Assembly (NCBI RefSeq): GCF_020080835.1
Contig: NC_058163.1
Location: 7,413,318-7,477,317, forward strand
Length of the DNA stretch: 64,000 nt
Direction of reading: 5' to 3'
Source of the DNA: Cotesia glomerata
Taxonomy: Eukaryota > Arthropoda > Insecta > Hymenoptera > Braconidae
The notes beneath the pieces are model-generated. The model did no database searches and was not told where the DNA came from. It saw only the letters and a list, made by a program, of their open reading frames with translations. The translations under genes and the position numbers were made by a program. Below, piece by piece: positions 24,230 to 35,379 of this stretch; position 1 is the first letter of the stretch; every line of letters starts with the position of its first letter.

Positions 24230-24564
24230 CTATAATTATTAATTGGAAAAAAGTTTAGTAAATTCAAATGTGAATGTCTTGTAACAATAGGTTAATGCCA
24301 AAAAAATTGCAAGAAATTCAATTGCGAAGCTCGTTCAAATTTTCCCGCGGATGGTATTTTTCCATACGACCTGAACGCCCTCTTCCATTTTCAGGCGTGA
24401 ATTATAAAAAAAGAACCAATTACTGATTGTTATCGAGAGTCAGTCAGCGAAATAAGTGAGTATAACATCGGCTGTCTTCAAGTTGTAATGAGAAATGAAT
24501 TTTTGTAAATAGCTGTTTAAAATGATAAATTTCTCTAATTGCTAGTCGAAAAAATTAATTATAA

Positions 24565-25090
24565 CACCGGCACAAAAAAAAAGCTGTCTGTACACCGGGC
24601 GCCACCTATCTACGGGCATGTTTTTCAACCCGCTGAACACGAATTTCAAGTCAGTTTAGGCCTCCAGCCTTCAATTTCGAGTAAATTGCAAAAAATCCCA
24701 AAAAATAGCGAAAATTCGATGTTTTGGCAAGAAAAAAAATCTTAAGATCTAAGGCAAGCATAATTTTCATGTATTTTGGTCTGTTAAATACTAATTTTGA
24801 TCGTACTTTAATCATAAACCGTTTTAAATCTAAAAAAATTGTAAAAAATCATCAAAAATAGCAAAAATCGAAGAAAATTGGGGTTATCTTGGTATAAAAA
24901 ATTTTGTGGACCTGGATTGATGAAGAATTTTATGTAATTTAATCTGCTTGATCTTATTCTGCAATACATTTGGCCCATAGTCCCCTCAAACATTCATAAA
25001 ATTGCAAAAAATCGATTAAATAGCAGAAAATTGCTGCTCCAAAAATGGAAAAAAAATCTTTTAAACACAATTAAATAAATTTCTTGTATT
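24565..25090 (+). mobile_element. fragment of a CACCGGCAC-terminus transposon (left end)
   Basis: Starts CACCGGCACAAAAAAAA then gctgtctgta, the same terminus as the large element at 49373-53626 but diverged. The following sequence keeps the same order of landmarks (aacccgctgaac, cgaattt, then two or three subterminal blocks with 'gcaaaaaatc...aaaaattg...ttggtaaaaa'). No right end or transposase is present. Confidence 0.6.
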
Positions 25091-25960
25091 TTTTATTAAA
25101 AAATACAAGATTAAGATCCAAGAATGTACACAAATTGGATAATTATAATTAAGCCAAGCAATATTAAGCAATTTTTATTTCACAACTTTCGATGAGGTAG
25201 ATGGTGAGATTAAAAAAATAAATTGAGATGAATTATTGATCTTTTTTAAAGGTATTGTATTTGTCTGTCCATAAAGATTTGAAACATCCATAAAAAAACA
25301 AAAAAAAAACATCAACGTCATACCAAGAGGAAAAACTTATTTAAAAAAATATCAGTAATGTTGTAACTTTATTTCTATAAAGTTTTTGAAAATTTTCAAC
25401 AAATTAATTTCTTGTCACAACAATGACCATTATTTTCAAAAGAAATTTTTTGTCTCAGTGCATAAGCTATTAAAGTCACTTAATTATGTAAAAGTTGCGA
25501 ATAAGTGATATAAAAGAAAAATTGATCATTTTAACGATCATTTTTCTTTCTGACAGGGTTTTTGCATCCTTTATATGTGTATTATGTCTTTCAGATACGA
25601 CAGAATATGTCAAATTATTAGGATCTTGATTTTTATACGATAATAGAACATTCTTATCCCCGTGGAAATAATATGTATGGAAACATATGAACAAATATAT
25701 AAAAAGTTTATATCTCACATATATCTAATTTATATGAATTTTCGCCAAAAACGTAGATGAACAATTTTTTATATATTTTCTTAAATGTTCGCCAATATAT
25801 TTTCATATATTCGTTCATATATAAAACAAGTGTAGATTAGTGCTATTGAAAACAGACAAAAATTCCCTCTTACCTAGTTACCTCTTACCGACTTTCGGAA
25901 AATTTTAAAGTTTCTCTCATACATGAACGGATGCATCCAACATGTTTTAAAATATATAGA
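25091..25960. other. AT-rich region without a recognised gene
   Basis: Runs of short A/T words and a 'catatatttgttcatat'-like patch near 25680-25830. No supportable exon, RNA gene or element was seen. Confidence 0.5.
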
Positions 25961-25964
25961 CAAA

Positions 25965-26772
25965 CATATTAAAATCGGAGTCATTGGTTTTACCCCGTTT
26001 TTCAAAAATCGAGTTCTCATCAGATCTTGACGTATTGAGGTCCTAGGAAGCAATTCTGACCATTTCTCTGAGGATGTCACTATGTCCGTATGTGTGTGTG
26101 TGTGTGTATGTGTGTATTTGACCCTCTTATCATTTTTGAACGGCTTGACCGATTTCATCACGGTTGACGCCATTCAAAGGGCTTGACCAACCTTATATTT
26201 TGAATAACATTTGGACTGATTCGAGCCAGTAGATTTTGACAAATCTCAAAAAAACAACAAAAAAAAATTTTTTCAAATGTGGTTCTTTTGAAATTACTTT
26301 GAAATGGCTTTACCGATCAATTCCAAAATCTAATTAGCTTTGAAGATAAAAAAAACCACGTTGATCACCGCAAGCCCGGTCAAAATCGGTTGATTCGTTT
26401 GTGAGTTATCGTTGTCGAAAGAAAACCGAAAAAAGTGTTTTTTCAGAATTACTTCGAAATTCCTGGCTCGATCAATTTAAACTTGAAGATTCTTTATGGG
26501 GCTTCAAAAACTGCGTCGAATGTCGCCAACCGCGTGAAAATCGGTTCATTCATTCAAAAGTTATTGCCGTTTGAAAATTCAAAAAATTGTGTTTTATTAA
26601 ACTGCTATTAGAGTTTTGAGCTCGAAGAGCTCAAAATGACACAAAAATCATATTTTTGAGCTCTTCGAGCTCAAAAACATAATGTGTAATTTTGAGCGCT
26701 GAAGTACAAAATGAGCGGGAAGTTGCAGAGATGGCATTTCGGGTCAACCGTCATCTTAATTTTTTTGTATTA
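25965..26772 (+). repeat. R850 copy 2
   Basis: Same orientation as copy 1. Carries a short TG tract (26090-26117), the 'taccccgtttttcaaaaatcgag' phrase, GAGCTC words near 26620-26670, an agcgggaagttgcag segment near 26712 and the ggtcaaccg end. The 99-codon minus frame here (25874-26173) is a translation of the repeat. Confidence 0.75.
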
Positions 26773-27305
26773 CTCATGTGGGAAAAGTAGTATCTTAGCG
26801 CTCGCTATTGCAGTTGTAAAAGAGCTGTTTGCCCATTTTAAAATTACGCGTGAATTTTTTCATAAATGAAACTGTTATTTGAGTGCGACAAGTTTACTTC
26901 ACACTTTTTCGGGTGCACTAATCACTTACATCACTATACAACAAATCACTTTCTTTAAATTCTCTATAATTGCTCCAATCTTATCCTAGTATAAGTATAA
27001 ATATCAAAAACAGTGTTATCTATCTAAATACGGTCTTAACTAGCTAACATATCTTACTAGTGGTGGAATCAGTGTTATCTTCTCTCATATAGCATACTGA
27101 AACTATAACGTTGTCAACAGCCATAAGTAATGTGAATTACAATTTACATGTAGTACGGCAAAGTAGACATTGCTGTTACTGTTTACTACTTTTAATAACC
27201 TATTATCAACATAACCTGGTCTAGTGTCCTTTTGTCCTGCAATTCGAAATATTAAAGGATGTCGGACTCTACCAACTAATACCAGCTTTTACGAAGGTTC
27301 TAGAA

Positions 27306-27785
27306 ATGTTCATCTATGATATACTGCTGTCTTATTTTAGTTCTATTATTTCACCTTCACAACATGGCTTTTTGAAGGGCAGATCTACCGTGACGAATCT
27401 TCTACCATTCACCCAGTACGTAACAGACAGAATTTCTAAGGGTGATCAGGTAGACGTAATCCACACAGACTTCTCGAAAGCATTTGATAAGGTTGATATC
27501 CGTCTTTTTGTGGGCAGACTAATTGCTTTAAGAGTTTGTGGGTTACTAATATGTCTCTTAATCAGCTATCTTGCTTATAAGAAAATCCAAGTGCTCTTCA
27601 AAGGTTTCTATTCACTAGTTTATATTGCGATATCAGAAGTCCCTCAGGGCTCAAATCTTGGTCCTTTTCTAATTTTCATTAATGTTGTAAGCTTTCTAGT
27701 ATCAATCTTCCTTGATCTTTACGCTAATGATAGTAAGTTTTATCTCACCATTAGATCTACTACATACGGAAAAAACGAGATTTAA
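27306..27785 (+). pseudogene. reverse transcriptase fragment (LINE copy 1), palm domain
   Basis: The frame contains SPSQHGFLKGRSTVTNL, DVIHTDFSKAFDKVD (first catalytic Asp region), VPQGSNLGPFL, and then LDLYANDSKF where active enzymes have F/Y-A-D-D, so the second catalytic Asp is replaced by Asn. Homologous frame also extends upstream to about 27255 (LIPAFTKVLE). The true LINE sequence stops near 27765, where the foldback element begins; the last residues of the open frame belong to that insert. The copy is dead by both mutation and interruption. Confidence 0.8.
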
Positions 27786-29876
27786 CTGGTTTCCATGTTG
27801 GACGGAACCTAGTTCCATCTATAGTGAAAAAAATTTACAAATGGTTACAAGTAGTAACCTACTTCAATGTAGACTGTAGTAGGTACAGTTTTCGTTTATT
27901 TCAGTTCAATCCGAGATGGGGCTCAGAGCCATCTGAGATTTATTTGTCTCAGATGGTTGTCAGTACCACGCACATGCTCGTCAGTCCCATCTTACATAGA
28001 AGTGGCGTCTATTTGGAATTTAACTAGAATCTATCTGCAGATAGTACCTATTTTTACATTATCATTTTCAAGTGCATTTTGCAATCAAATACACGGTGAG
28101 AAATTTCTGTAGAAATTTACTATGCATACATAATAAGACTGAACCTTAATAACTCAATTCAAAATATTACCATAAAAATTTAAGAATATCATATTGTACC
28201 AATCAATATTTACTAGGGACCATAGTAAATTTGACCATGCAACTGTTACATAAACATATATAAAAAATTTTCGTAAACTAACAGAACAAAAACTGTTAGT
28301 GTGCTTAAAACTTTTCATTATAGTTCCATAGTAAAATTTCTGTTGCTCAGTCGACAATAAAAATTTATAAAAAAGTTTCACATTTAGTCACGTGTACTCG
28401 GTTTAAATTTAAAATTGTGACTATGAAATTTTCAAATGTCCCATAGTAAACGTATGCGCGTCAGTCGCGACGCGCGCTCTTTCATTTTTTCGTGCTGCTT
28501 TGTTTTGTCAACATAAGTCTACAGACGCTATCAGTAGTGGTTAACGGTGTTATGAAAATTGCAATAAACATTAAGTTTTAAATAAATATTAGTTTATAAA
28601 TCCATCAACACATGAATAGTTAATGAAAATTTGTAAGATTCATAAATAATAAAATATTTAATAATTTACCGTGAAAAATTAAAATGAAAACAAACATTTG
28701 ATGGTTAACCTGCATTCATAATAAAATTAACTGCCAAAATAAATCCTACGTTTATTGTTAAAAATGAAAAAAAAACAAAAACTATATTTTAAAAAAATAT
28801 TTTAAAAATTATTGCAAACAAAAAAAATCTTGTTTGGTTTGATATTTTTTTTGATTGCTAAAAACATTTTTTACTCTAAAATTTTTTATTTTTTACAAAC
28901 GTTTTCTTATTTTTTTTGCTATAGTACATTCGGAAATTTAAATTATTGCATATTTCATTTTACTATGGTACATTTCAATTTCTACCATTTACTATGTCTG
29001 ATTTCATTTGTTTCGGAAATTACTATGGGCCATTGTAAAATTTTATTCTGAGTCAATAAGGTTCACTAGTAATATGCACCATTGTAATATCTAAAATCCA
29101 TGCAGAATAAAAAATAATGGAAATTTCTCACCGTGTATATATGAATAATATGAATGAATAATAAGTATATTATAATGAATAATACACATTATAATTTTAT
29201 TCCAAATCAAAAAACTAATCCTTAATAAGTTTAAAAAAAAATAAATTAAAAAAAAAAATTTTAATTAAAAATTAAAAATTAAAAAAAAAAAATTTTTAAT
29301 TTAAAATTAAAAAATTTTAATTTCAGAGTGGTACTATTTTTTTAAATAAGATGTTGATGAATACCAATCTTCATCTTGTTTTCAAAAATAGTACCACACT
29401 GAAATTAAAATTTCTTTTTTTTAATTTTAAATTAAAAATTTTTCTTTTAAATTTATTTTTTTTTCGAAACTTATTAAGGATTAGTTTTTTGATTTGGAAT
29501 AAAATTATAATCTGTATTATTCATTATAGTATACTCATTATTCATTCATATTATTCATATATATTTGATTGCAAAATGCACTTGAAAATGACAATGTAAA
29601 AATAGGTACTATCTGCAGATAGATTCTAGTTAAATTCCAAATGGACGCCACTTTTATGTAAGATGGGACTGACGAGCATGCGCGCCGTACTGTCAACCAT
29701 CTGAGACAAATAAATCTCAGATGGCTCTGAGCCCCATCTTGGATTGGACTGAAATAAACGGAAACTGTACATACTACAGTCTGCATTGAAGTAGTAACCA
29801 TTTGTAAATTTTTTTCACTATAGATGGAACTAGGTTCCGTCCAACATGGAAACCAGTTAAATCTCGTTTTTTTCGT
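27766..29876. mobile_element. long foldback element inserted in the LINE
   Basis: Outer arms 27766-28091 and 29538-29876 are inverted copies of over 300 bp, about 93% identical by eye. They share gagatttaactggtttcca, a duplicated 'ctcagatgg' hairpin region and atctgcagatagta. Inside, 29136-29345 and 29375-29560 continue the two arms around a hairpin centre near 29360 (gtggtactat / atagtaccac). Removing the nested 28092-29135 element restores continuous left-arm pairing, so each arm is about 530 bp. No coding frame and no clear target duplication were found. Confidence 0.8.
28092..29135. mobile_element. TA-flanked TIR element nested in the foldback arm
   Basis: TIR CACGGTGAGAAATTTC at 28092 and its complement ending 29135. 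TA at 28090-28091 and 29136-29137 is the target duplication, and excision of element plus one TA restores the host arm's 'caatcaaatatatatg'. The body carries repeated CATAGTA words, mainly ccatagta in the left half (28212, 28323, 28440) and tactatgg/ttactatg in the right half (28963, 28987, 29019). No transposase frame is present, so it is a non-autonomous Tc1/mariner-like element (inference from TA). Confidence 0.8.
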
Positions 29877-30217
29877 GCAGACTGTCTTCACCTAGACTAA
29901 AATAGAAAATTTTGTACTGTGGTGCAAAGAGAATAAGCTTCACCTTAATGCCCTCAAATGCAAAGTCATCTCATTTATAGGTCAAGAATTCCTATTTTCC
30001 AAGATTACAGCATTAATGATATCTTTATAGATATTTTTCTGACGTAAGTCATTGAAAATTTACAGTTTATTGACTATCCAGTCTAATACAACAATTTTTT
30101 CTCTATTCATAATTTTGTTAGCCTGTATTCTCTCCAGGCATAGACAATTTATTTTCAAATTCGTATCTAAATTTGTCTAAATTAATGTTGTCTAGCTTAT
30201 TGCTAGGGTAATAAGCT

Positions 30218-30857
30218 GCCAAGACTGGGGTGTAACTTTATTTTTGATGGTCAATTAACCTTTGTAAAGCATTACGATAACATCATACGCTCATCTGTAA
30301 TAACTCTAGGTTTCATCATCCGTACCTGTAAAAACTTCAGAAACCTGGATGTTACCAAGACTCTCTATATGACACTGGTTAGACCTAAATTAGAATATGC
30401 AGCGGTAGTGTGGTTTCCAACGTACAAAATACACATCAGTAATATTGAGAAAGTTCAGCGCAGATTTTTAAAGTTTTTCACATTCAAAAAATATGGCACA
30501 TATCTTCCTCTTGGTAGCAATTATTTTGCCATGTGCGTTGATGAGAACTTCCTTACTCTTAAAGAAAGAAGACTATGTGCTTCAATACTCCTGATCCTAC
30601 GTCTTCTCCATGGAGCTATTGACTGTCCTAAACTTCTCTCACTTATTCCCATATCTGTACCCGCAAGAAAAACTCGTTCTGCTTTGTCTTTTTATCCGCC
30701 GCCAGCTAGAAATAACTTAGCGCAATCTGCACCTATTACTCGACTTTTAAATGCCTGTAATAGGATTATTGAACTTGATAATTCAATTGATTTAATAGGT
30801 AGCTCTCCTTCCATTTTGACTAGCGCCTTATCATCGTTTATAATCTCTTTGACATAA
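30218..30857 (+). pseudogene. C-terminal part of LINE reverse transcriptase (copy 1)
   Basis: Open from about 30218 with LTFVKHYDNIIRSS, TLGFIIRTCKNFRNLD, LVRPKLEYAAVVWF, IEKVQRRFLKF, then LTLKERRLCAS and ARNNLAQSAPITR to the stop at 30855-30857. The order matches the RT-C-terminal segment of LINE copy 2 (VRPKLEYASLVWFPT, KVQRKFLKF, LNERRLC, TNFAQSAPIYR). Between the post-palm fragment and this one about 200 bp do not align and may be another insertion or decayed sequence. Confidence 0.8.
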
Positions 30858-30889
30858 CAACTTGCACTACAATAAAATAATCTCATATA

Positions 30890-31130
30890 CACTGATAAAA
30901 AAATTGACTTGACTCAAGAGCCAAACTCTTGAACCAAGAATACCATTTTGAAGAAAATGATTTTCTTGAGTCAAGAGAAAAAATTCTTGAGCTAAGAAAT
31001 TATTCTTGGTCTAAGAAAATTTTCTTGAGTCAAGAATTTATTCTCTTGACTCAAGAAAATCATTTTCTTCAAAGTGGAATTCTTGGTTCAAGAGTTTGGC
31101 TCTTGAGTCAAGTCAATTTTTTTATCAGTG
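30890..31130. mobile_element. 241-bp palindromic CACTG MITE built of cttgagtcaaga words
   Basis: CACTGATAAAAAAATTGACT is matched by its complement ending cagtg at 31130, and the two halves pair along nearly the whole length. The word cttga(g/c)tcaag, itself a palindrome, recurs about ten times. TA flanks both ends (30888-30889 and 31131-31132). It lies in the 3' tail of LINE copy 1. Confidence 0.85.
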
Positions 31131-31330
31131 TACTTTGTAACATTTTTTTTTTGTAAATGCTTTACTATCTATTGTAAATTAACTTTTTTAAGTATATGTA
31201 TAAATTTTTACATTATTATTGATGCACCTAATTGTAACTTTAGCAGGTGTAAATACGCCTGTTAAGAATTTCTGACCCTGTTACTGGCCATATGGCTGTT
31301 GGGTTTCTTATAAGGAAAATAAATAAATAT

Positions 31331-32120
31331 TCCACTTTCATATTTTGCGTACTTTAGTCTTATTATAATAGAAGACTGTATACAGTTGTTTTTTCATTCA
31401 ACATTATCGATAGCTCATATAAGTTTTATACACAACATATCCTATCAGATCCTATGCAGTAAATAATAAAAAATTTATTCTCCGGAGATTTTTCAAGACG
31501 AGATATAATAAAATGAAGCTGGAGAACATATACCTACCCAAGATTCGTCGACAGAAATAGATCTCTTATTTCATCATTGTGTTGGGATCAAGGGAATTTA
31601 TTTCTCGATATTATTTTTTCCGTTACCAAGAAAATGTTTACCCGGAAGCGCACACATATTTACTTACGTTAAATATTTTCATTTAAAAAAGGATTTTATA
31701 TTTTTAAAAAAATTTAATTAAAATAAGTTTGTTTAAAATTAAATGGATTAATATTGATGTTGTGTAACATCGGAAAAATTAATCGGTAAAAAATTTAAGT
31801 GAAGTATTAAGCTAATATTTATTCTATTTAATTGACAATACGGGCCTCAGGCATACGGATGTTCAGAACTTTCTGTGACGGTTAACTTATACCAGAGCTT
31901 TCTTTCTGTGTATAAATTTATATAACTAGTTACGATAACGCCAGATTTACATTTTAAGAACCGTACCAATTGTTATTTGATTTATTTTAGTTTAAATAAT
32001 GGAGTTGAGTGGAGGGTGATCGAGCTGATAAACGGTTCTTAGGTACTATTCATATTGATGTACGTTTAGTTCGAGATTAAAACTGTAAGGTTTGAAAAAA
32101 TGAAAAAATACACAGAAAAA
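31331..32120. other. no recognised gene
   Basis: Ordinary AT-rich DNA; no exon, RNA gene or repeat boundary that I can support. Confidence 0.5.
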
Positions 32121-32753
32121 AATTAGGAAAACGGTTGACCCTGAAGGCCATCCCGGCAACTACCCGCTAATTCTATACCTAGGCGCTTAAAATTGCACTT
32201 ATGACGTTTTTGAGCTCTCGAGATCAGAGAGATAGCTTTCCTATACGTTTGAGCTCTTCGAGCTCAAAAGTCATCAAAGTTTAATGAAACACGATTTTTT
32301 AAATTTTCAAATTGCTATAACTTTTGAATTAATCCACCGATTTTCACGCGGTTGATGGCGATCGATGTAATTTTTTGAGCTCTATAAAAAATTTTTTACA
32401 AAAAAATTGATCTGATGGAAAATTTCGGAGTTATTACAAAAAACACTTTTTTCGATTTTTTTCGACAACGATATCTCACGAACGCATCAACCGATTTTGA
32501 CGCACTTGGTGGCGATCGATGCGGGTTTTTAAGGTTAAGAGCTGATTAGTGTTTAAAGTCGATCGGTTCAACCAATCCGGAGATATTTTAAAAAAATGAA
32601 AAAAAAAACAACTTTTTTTTCACTTTTTTTACAATTTCTCGAAATCTACCGGTCCGAATTGGTTCAAACTTACAGGAAATCTAAGTTTGGTGAAGCCCTT
32701 TCGAATGACACCAACTGCGATGAACGGTCAGGCCGTTCAAAAGTTACAAGAGG

Positions 32754-32813
<60 letters not shown>

Positions 32814-32992
32814 CATGCATGCATACATACATACAGACATACAGACATAGTGACACCCTCGCGGGGATAGTCAGGGAAGCTTCCCGTGACCCTCAACCGT
32901 CGAGATCTGATAAAAACTCGATTTTTGTAAAACAGGGTAAAACCAATAATTTCCCGATTTTTGAAAATCTGAGATTTTCTTAGCGGGAAGTT
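32121..32992 (-). repeat. R850 copy 3, near full length
   Basis: Minus-strand copy running from aattaggaaaacggttgacc to cttagcgggaagtt. It contains the (CA)n tract 32756-32811 followed by atgcatgcatgcatacatac, GAGCTC words near 32210-32270 and all the 'cttttgaa...accgat' phrases. Open frames of 84-98 codons that include His-Thr or Cys-Val runs are translations of the microsatellite. Confidence 0.85.
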
Positions 32993-32993
32993 A

Positions 32994-33282
32994 AAAATCA
33001 ATTTATAATATAAATCCATCGGAAACTGAATTTTTCTCATTCTGTATTAGATTTACTACATTATCAAAAAAATGTTTTTATAAAGTACAACGTAAAATTT
33101 TAATGAAACTTTCAAAAAATTCATATTGTCTCAAAGTTGGCAGGAAACGATGATTAGATTGAGATAACATATCCACCAAAAAAAGTGAATCCATAAACAC
33201 TTCTCGTAACAAAAAACACTGATACCGTATAATGGAAACTGAATCCTCCTGTCGAATATCGCTCCAGTAGCTTTACAGAGTC
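32994..33282 (+). repeat. R280 repeat, copy 1
   Basis: About 289 bp repeated in the same orientation at 59183-59471, about 95% identical by eye, from aatcaatttataatataaat to cgctccagtagctttacaga. No frame is conserved. It directly abuts the end of R850 copy 3. Confidence 0.8.
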
Positions 33283-33333
33283 GGGTAAAGCCGTTTAAAA
33301 GTTATTCCAACAAAATCACATTCAAAAAAATTT
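33283..33333 (-). repeat. R850 copy 4, left part (split)
   Basis: The phrase gccgtttaaaagttattcca and the following A/T run match R850 copy 7 near 43234-43283. The repeat resumes at 33909 after R575, so R575 inserted into this copy. Confidence 0.65.
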
Positions 33334-33908
33334 TTTTCATATAACCTGCATTGAAAATGCGAGTTTCAATGCCTGTTGAGCCAACCGAAACTAGACAATT
33401 TCAGACCAATGCGACTGTGCCGGGCAGGAATCAATTATTTCTTCCCAGCGGACAGAAAATGACGATTTTCTGCCCGCGAGATGAAGTCGCAGCTTTATTT
33501 TCAATCCTATTAATTGTTTGTTTATTTTATACCTTTATAATTGTCATTCTAACCGTTAACTGTACTGACATATTATAATTCTGTTATTAAGCATAAATAA
33601 AAATGACAAAAGAAAACTATTCAATTTACGAATAATGTTTGATAAAAAATAAACTATTACTTTCTATTTTATTATAAGTTTTATAATAAAATGGTATTTT
33701 CGCTATTCGTCTGAAAATATCTAGTTTTGGTTGGCTTCAGACATTGAAACTAGCATTTTTAATGCAACTTATATAAAAAATATAATGTGTGACGCGGGAT
33801 GAAACACGATTTCAGACCGAGTGATGTTAGTCCTCGCTTCGCTCGGGCAGGCAACTTCACTCTGGTCTGAAATCGTTTTGTTTCATCCCTAGTCACATAA
33901 TATACTAT
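33334..33908 (+). mobile_element. R575 repeat, copy 2, inserted in an R850 copy
   Basis: Same ends and internal palindrome as copy 1 (17791-18366), with the ctcgcttcgctcgggcagg centre near 33832-33850. Flanks here are R850 sequence on both sides. A matching target duplication is not evident for this copy. Confidence 0.75.
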
Positions 33909-34055
33909 TTTCGTAGTTTTTTTTTTAGATTTCTCAAAATCTACTGGTCCGAATCAGTTCAGATTGTATTCAAAATCTAAGTTTAGTCAAGCACTTTCGA
34001 ATGGCGTCAACCGCGATGAAATCGGTCAAGCCGTTAAAAAGTTATGAGAGCCCGA
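33909..34055 (-). repeat. R850 copy 4, right part
   Basis: Continues with tagatttctcaaaatctac, cgaatcagttcag and aagccgttaaaaagttatga, in the same order as copy 7 (43284-43420). Confidence 0.7.
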
Positions 34056-34062
34056 GTCGAAA

Positions 34063-34188
34063 TCTCAGGTCTGTTTTCATCGTAAAAGTTTCCAAACCCA
34101 TTGAAGTCTCATTGACCGCCTAAAACGAGGCCTGTTTTGAGCGTAGATGACGGTGTCGGAAAATAAATACGATCAAACCAGACCTGAG
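34063..34188. repeat. small inverted repeat ending CTCAGGTCTG
   Basis: ctcaggtctgttttcatcgta at the left pairs with tacgatcaaaccagacctgag at the right. The centre contains aaaacgaggcctgttttgag. Probable small MITE; no target duplication identified. Confidence 0.55.
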
Positions 34189-34469
34189 CAGTACCATTTT
34201 GATCGTAAAGGTTATTAAAAGATGTACGATTATTATTATTTTTTAACAACTTATTCATTATTATTATTATACCACCGACATCTTGTTTTTCATAGCCGTC
34301 AAAATTCGAATTATTTTTGTTATTACTAATATTGTCAATATATACGTGAATTGAAAATAATTTATAATGTTATTTATCTTGGTCTTTGATATTAAAAAAA
34401 AAAAAAATTTGAATACAAAGCTTAGCAAGATTGTCCTATAATTAGTATTGTACTTAACACCGAATATAA

Positions 34470-35251
34470 TATTTTTTCTTGCTCTCCTAGCCGAAAGTAC
34501 GCTCTTCCTGGCAGCAATTTACTCCAGGAAGAGCAACTTTTATGGCCTGCTCTAACGCATGCGCGCTACGCATATTTTCTGGCTCGGCAGCACAGAACCT
34601 CGCTTTCTTTCGTATTTTCGTGGCGCGACCGGCCTATACAGCGAGTTTCAACTGTATATATAACAGTCACAACATCGTCTGTATGTAACATGTCAGCGCA
34701 TAAACTAACCAAAAAATGTCAAAAAAATAAAAATAATTTTTAACTAGATCATTGTTAATGAACTATTTAATAATAATACTGCACAAATAATTTATATAAA
34801 AAGTTTAAAAAATAAAACATAATAGTTTTGTGAATTTTATTTGCTTTTTTTTTATATTTTGATAGTTAGTAAAGCAATGTTTATAAAACGATCCATGTAC
34901 TCTACAAACTTGTAATAATTTAATTTCAATCTTTCTTAGCTGTCGATTATTTATTAAAAACTAATTTTTAATCAACTTAAAAAAATAAATTGTGTAATTA
35001 GAATGAGTTTAAATATTTGTGACAAATTCTGTGCATGATATCACTCTTAATCAGAGGATTTGTTAGTAAAGTTTAAAATAAAATTTTTTTTTAATTTATT
35101 AACTTTTATTTTTTTTTTTTTATACCCGCCCCGACCAGCAAAGCCTCGGCTTCGCCTCGGCTTTGCAAAAGTCGGGCGGCGCCCCCCTCATGCCCGGCAA
35201 AACCCCTTCCACGGGGTTACGTACTTTCGGCTGGAGAGCAAGAAAAATAGT
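34470..35251. mobile_element. 782-bp TIR element with ATATAA flanks
   Basis: TIRs of about 32 bp: left TATTTTTTCTTGCTCTCC then tagccgaaagtacg; right end is its complement with one gap. ATATAA stands outside both ends (34464-34469 and 35252-35257). Internally there are two hairpins: gctcttcctgg / ccaggaagagc near 34500-34540, and a GC-rich one with cctcggcttcgcctcgg near 35143-35160. No transposase frame. Confidence 0.75.
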
Positions 35252-35267
35252 ATATAACCCATGATCA

Positions 35268-35355
35268 GAATGTTGGATACCCTGACGTATGTGATATGAT
35301 GGCCTCGGCTACGCCTCAGCCATTATATCCCATACGCCAGGAAATCCAACTTTCT
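35268..35355. repeat. palindrome with ggcctcggctacgcctcagcc centre
   Basis: agaatgttggatacc and ggaaatccaactttct pair with further complementarity (ctgacgtatg / catacgccag) around the GC-rich centre. It lies directly beyond the 34470-35251 element. Its centre resembles those of R575 and Rep640. Confidence 0.65.
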
Positions 35356-35379
35356 GGCCTTGAGTTGTAATACACTATT

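Larger units (their letters stand above)
27240..31330 (+). mobile_element. LINE (I/Jockey/CR1-like) copy 1, 5' truncated, split by nested insertions
   Basis: Coding remnants of one reverse transcriptase ORF occur in order: 27255-27765 (fingers/palm), 29877-29980 (post-palm), 30218-30857 (C-terminal region). A 3' untranslated tail ends gaaaataaataaat near 31330. A foldback element occupies 27766-29876, with the TA element 28092-29135 inside it, and a palindromic MITE lies at 30890-31130 in the tail. Without them the LINE would be about 1.8 kb. The same family is represented on the opposite strand at 35400-36985. Confidence 0.8.

Noticed and set aside
25874..26173. 99-codon minus frame with His-Thr repeat
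   Set aside because: Translation of R850 copy 2.
32596..33040. Frames with His-Thr and Cys-Val repeats
   Set aside because: They cross the CA microsatellite of R850 copy 3 and are absent as frames in other copies.
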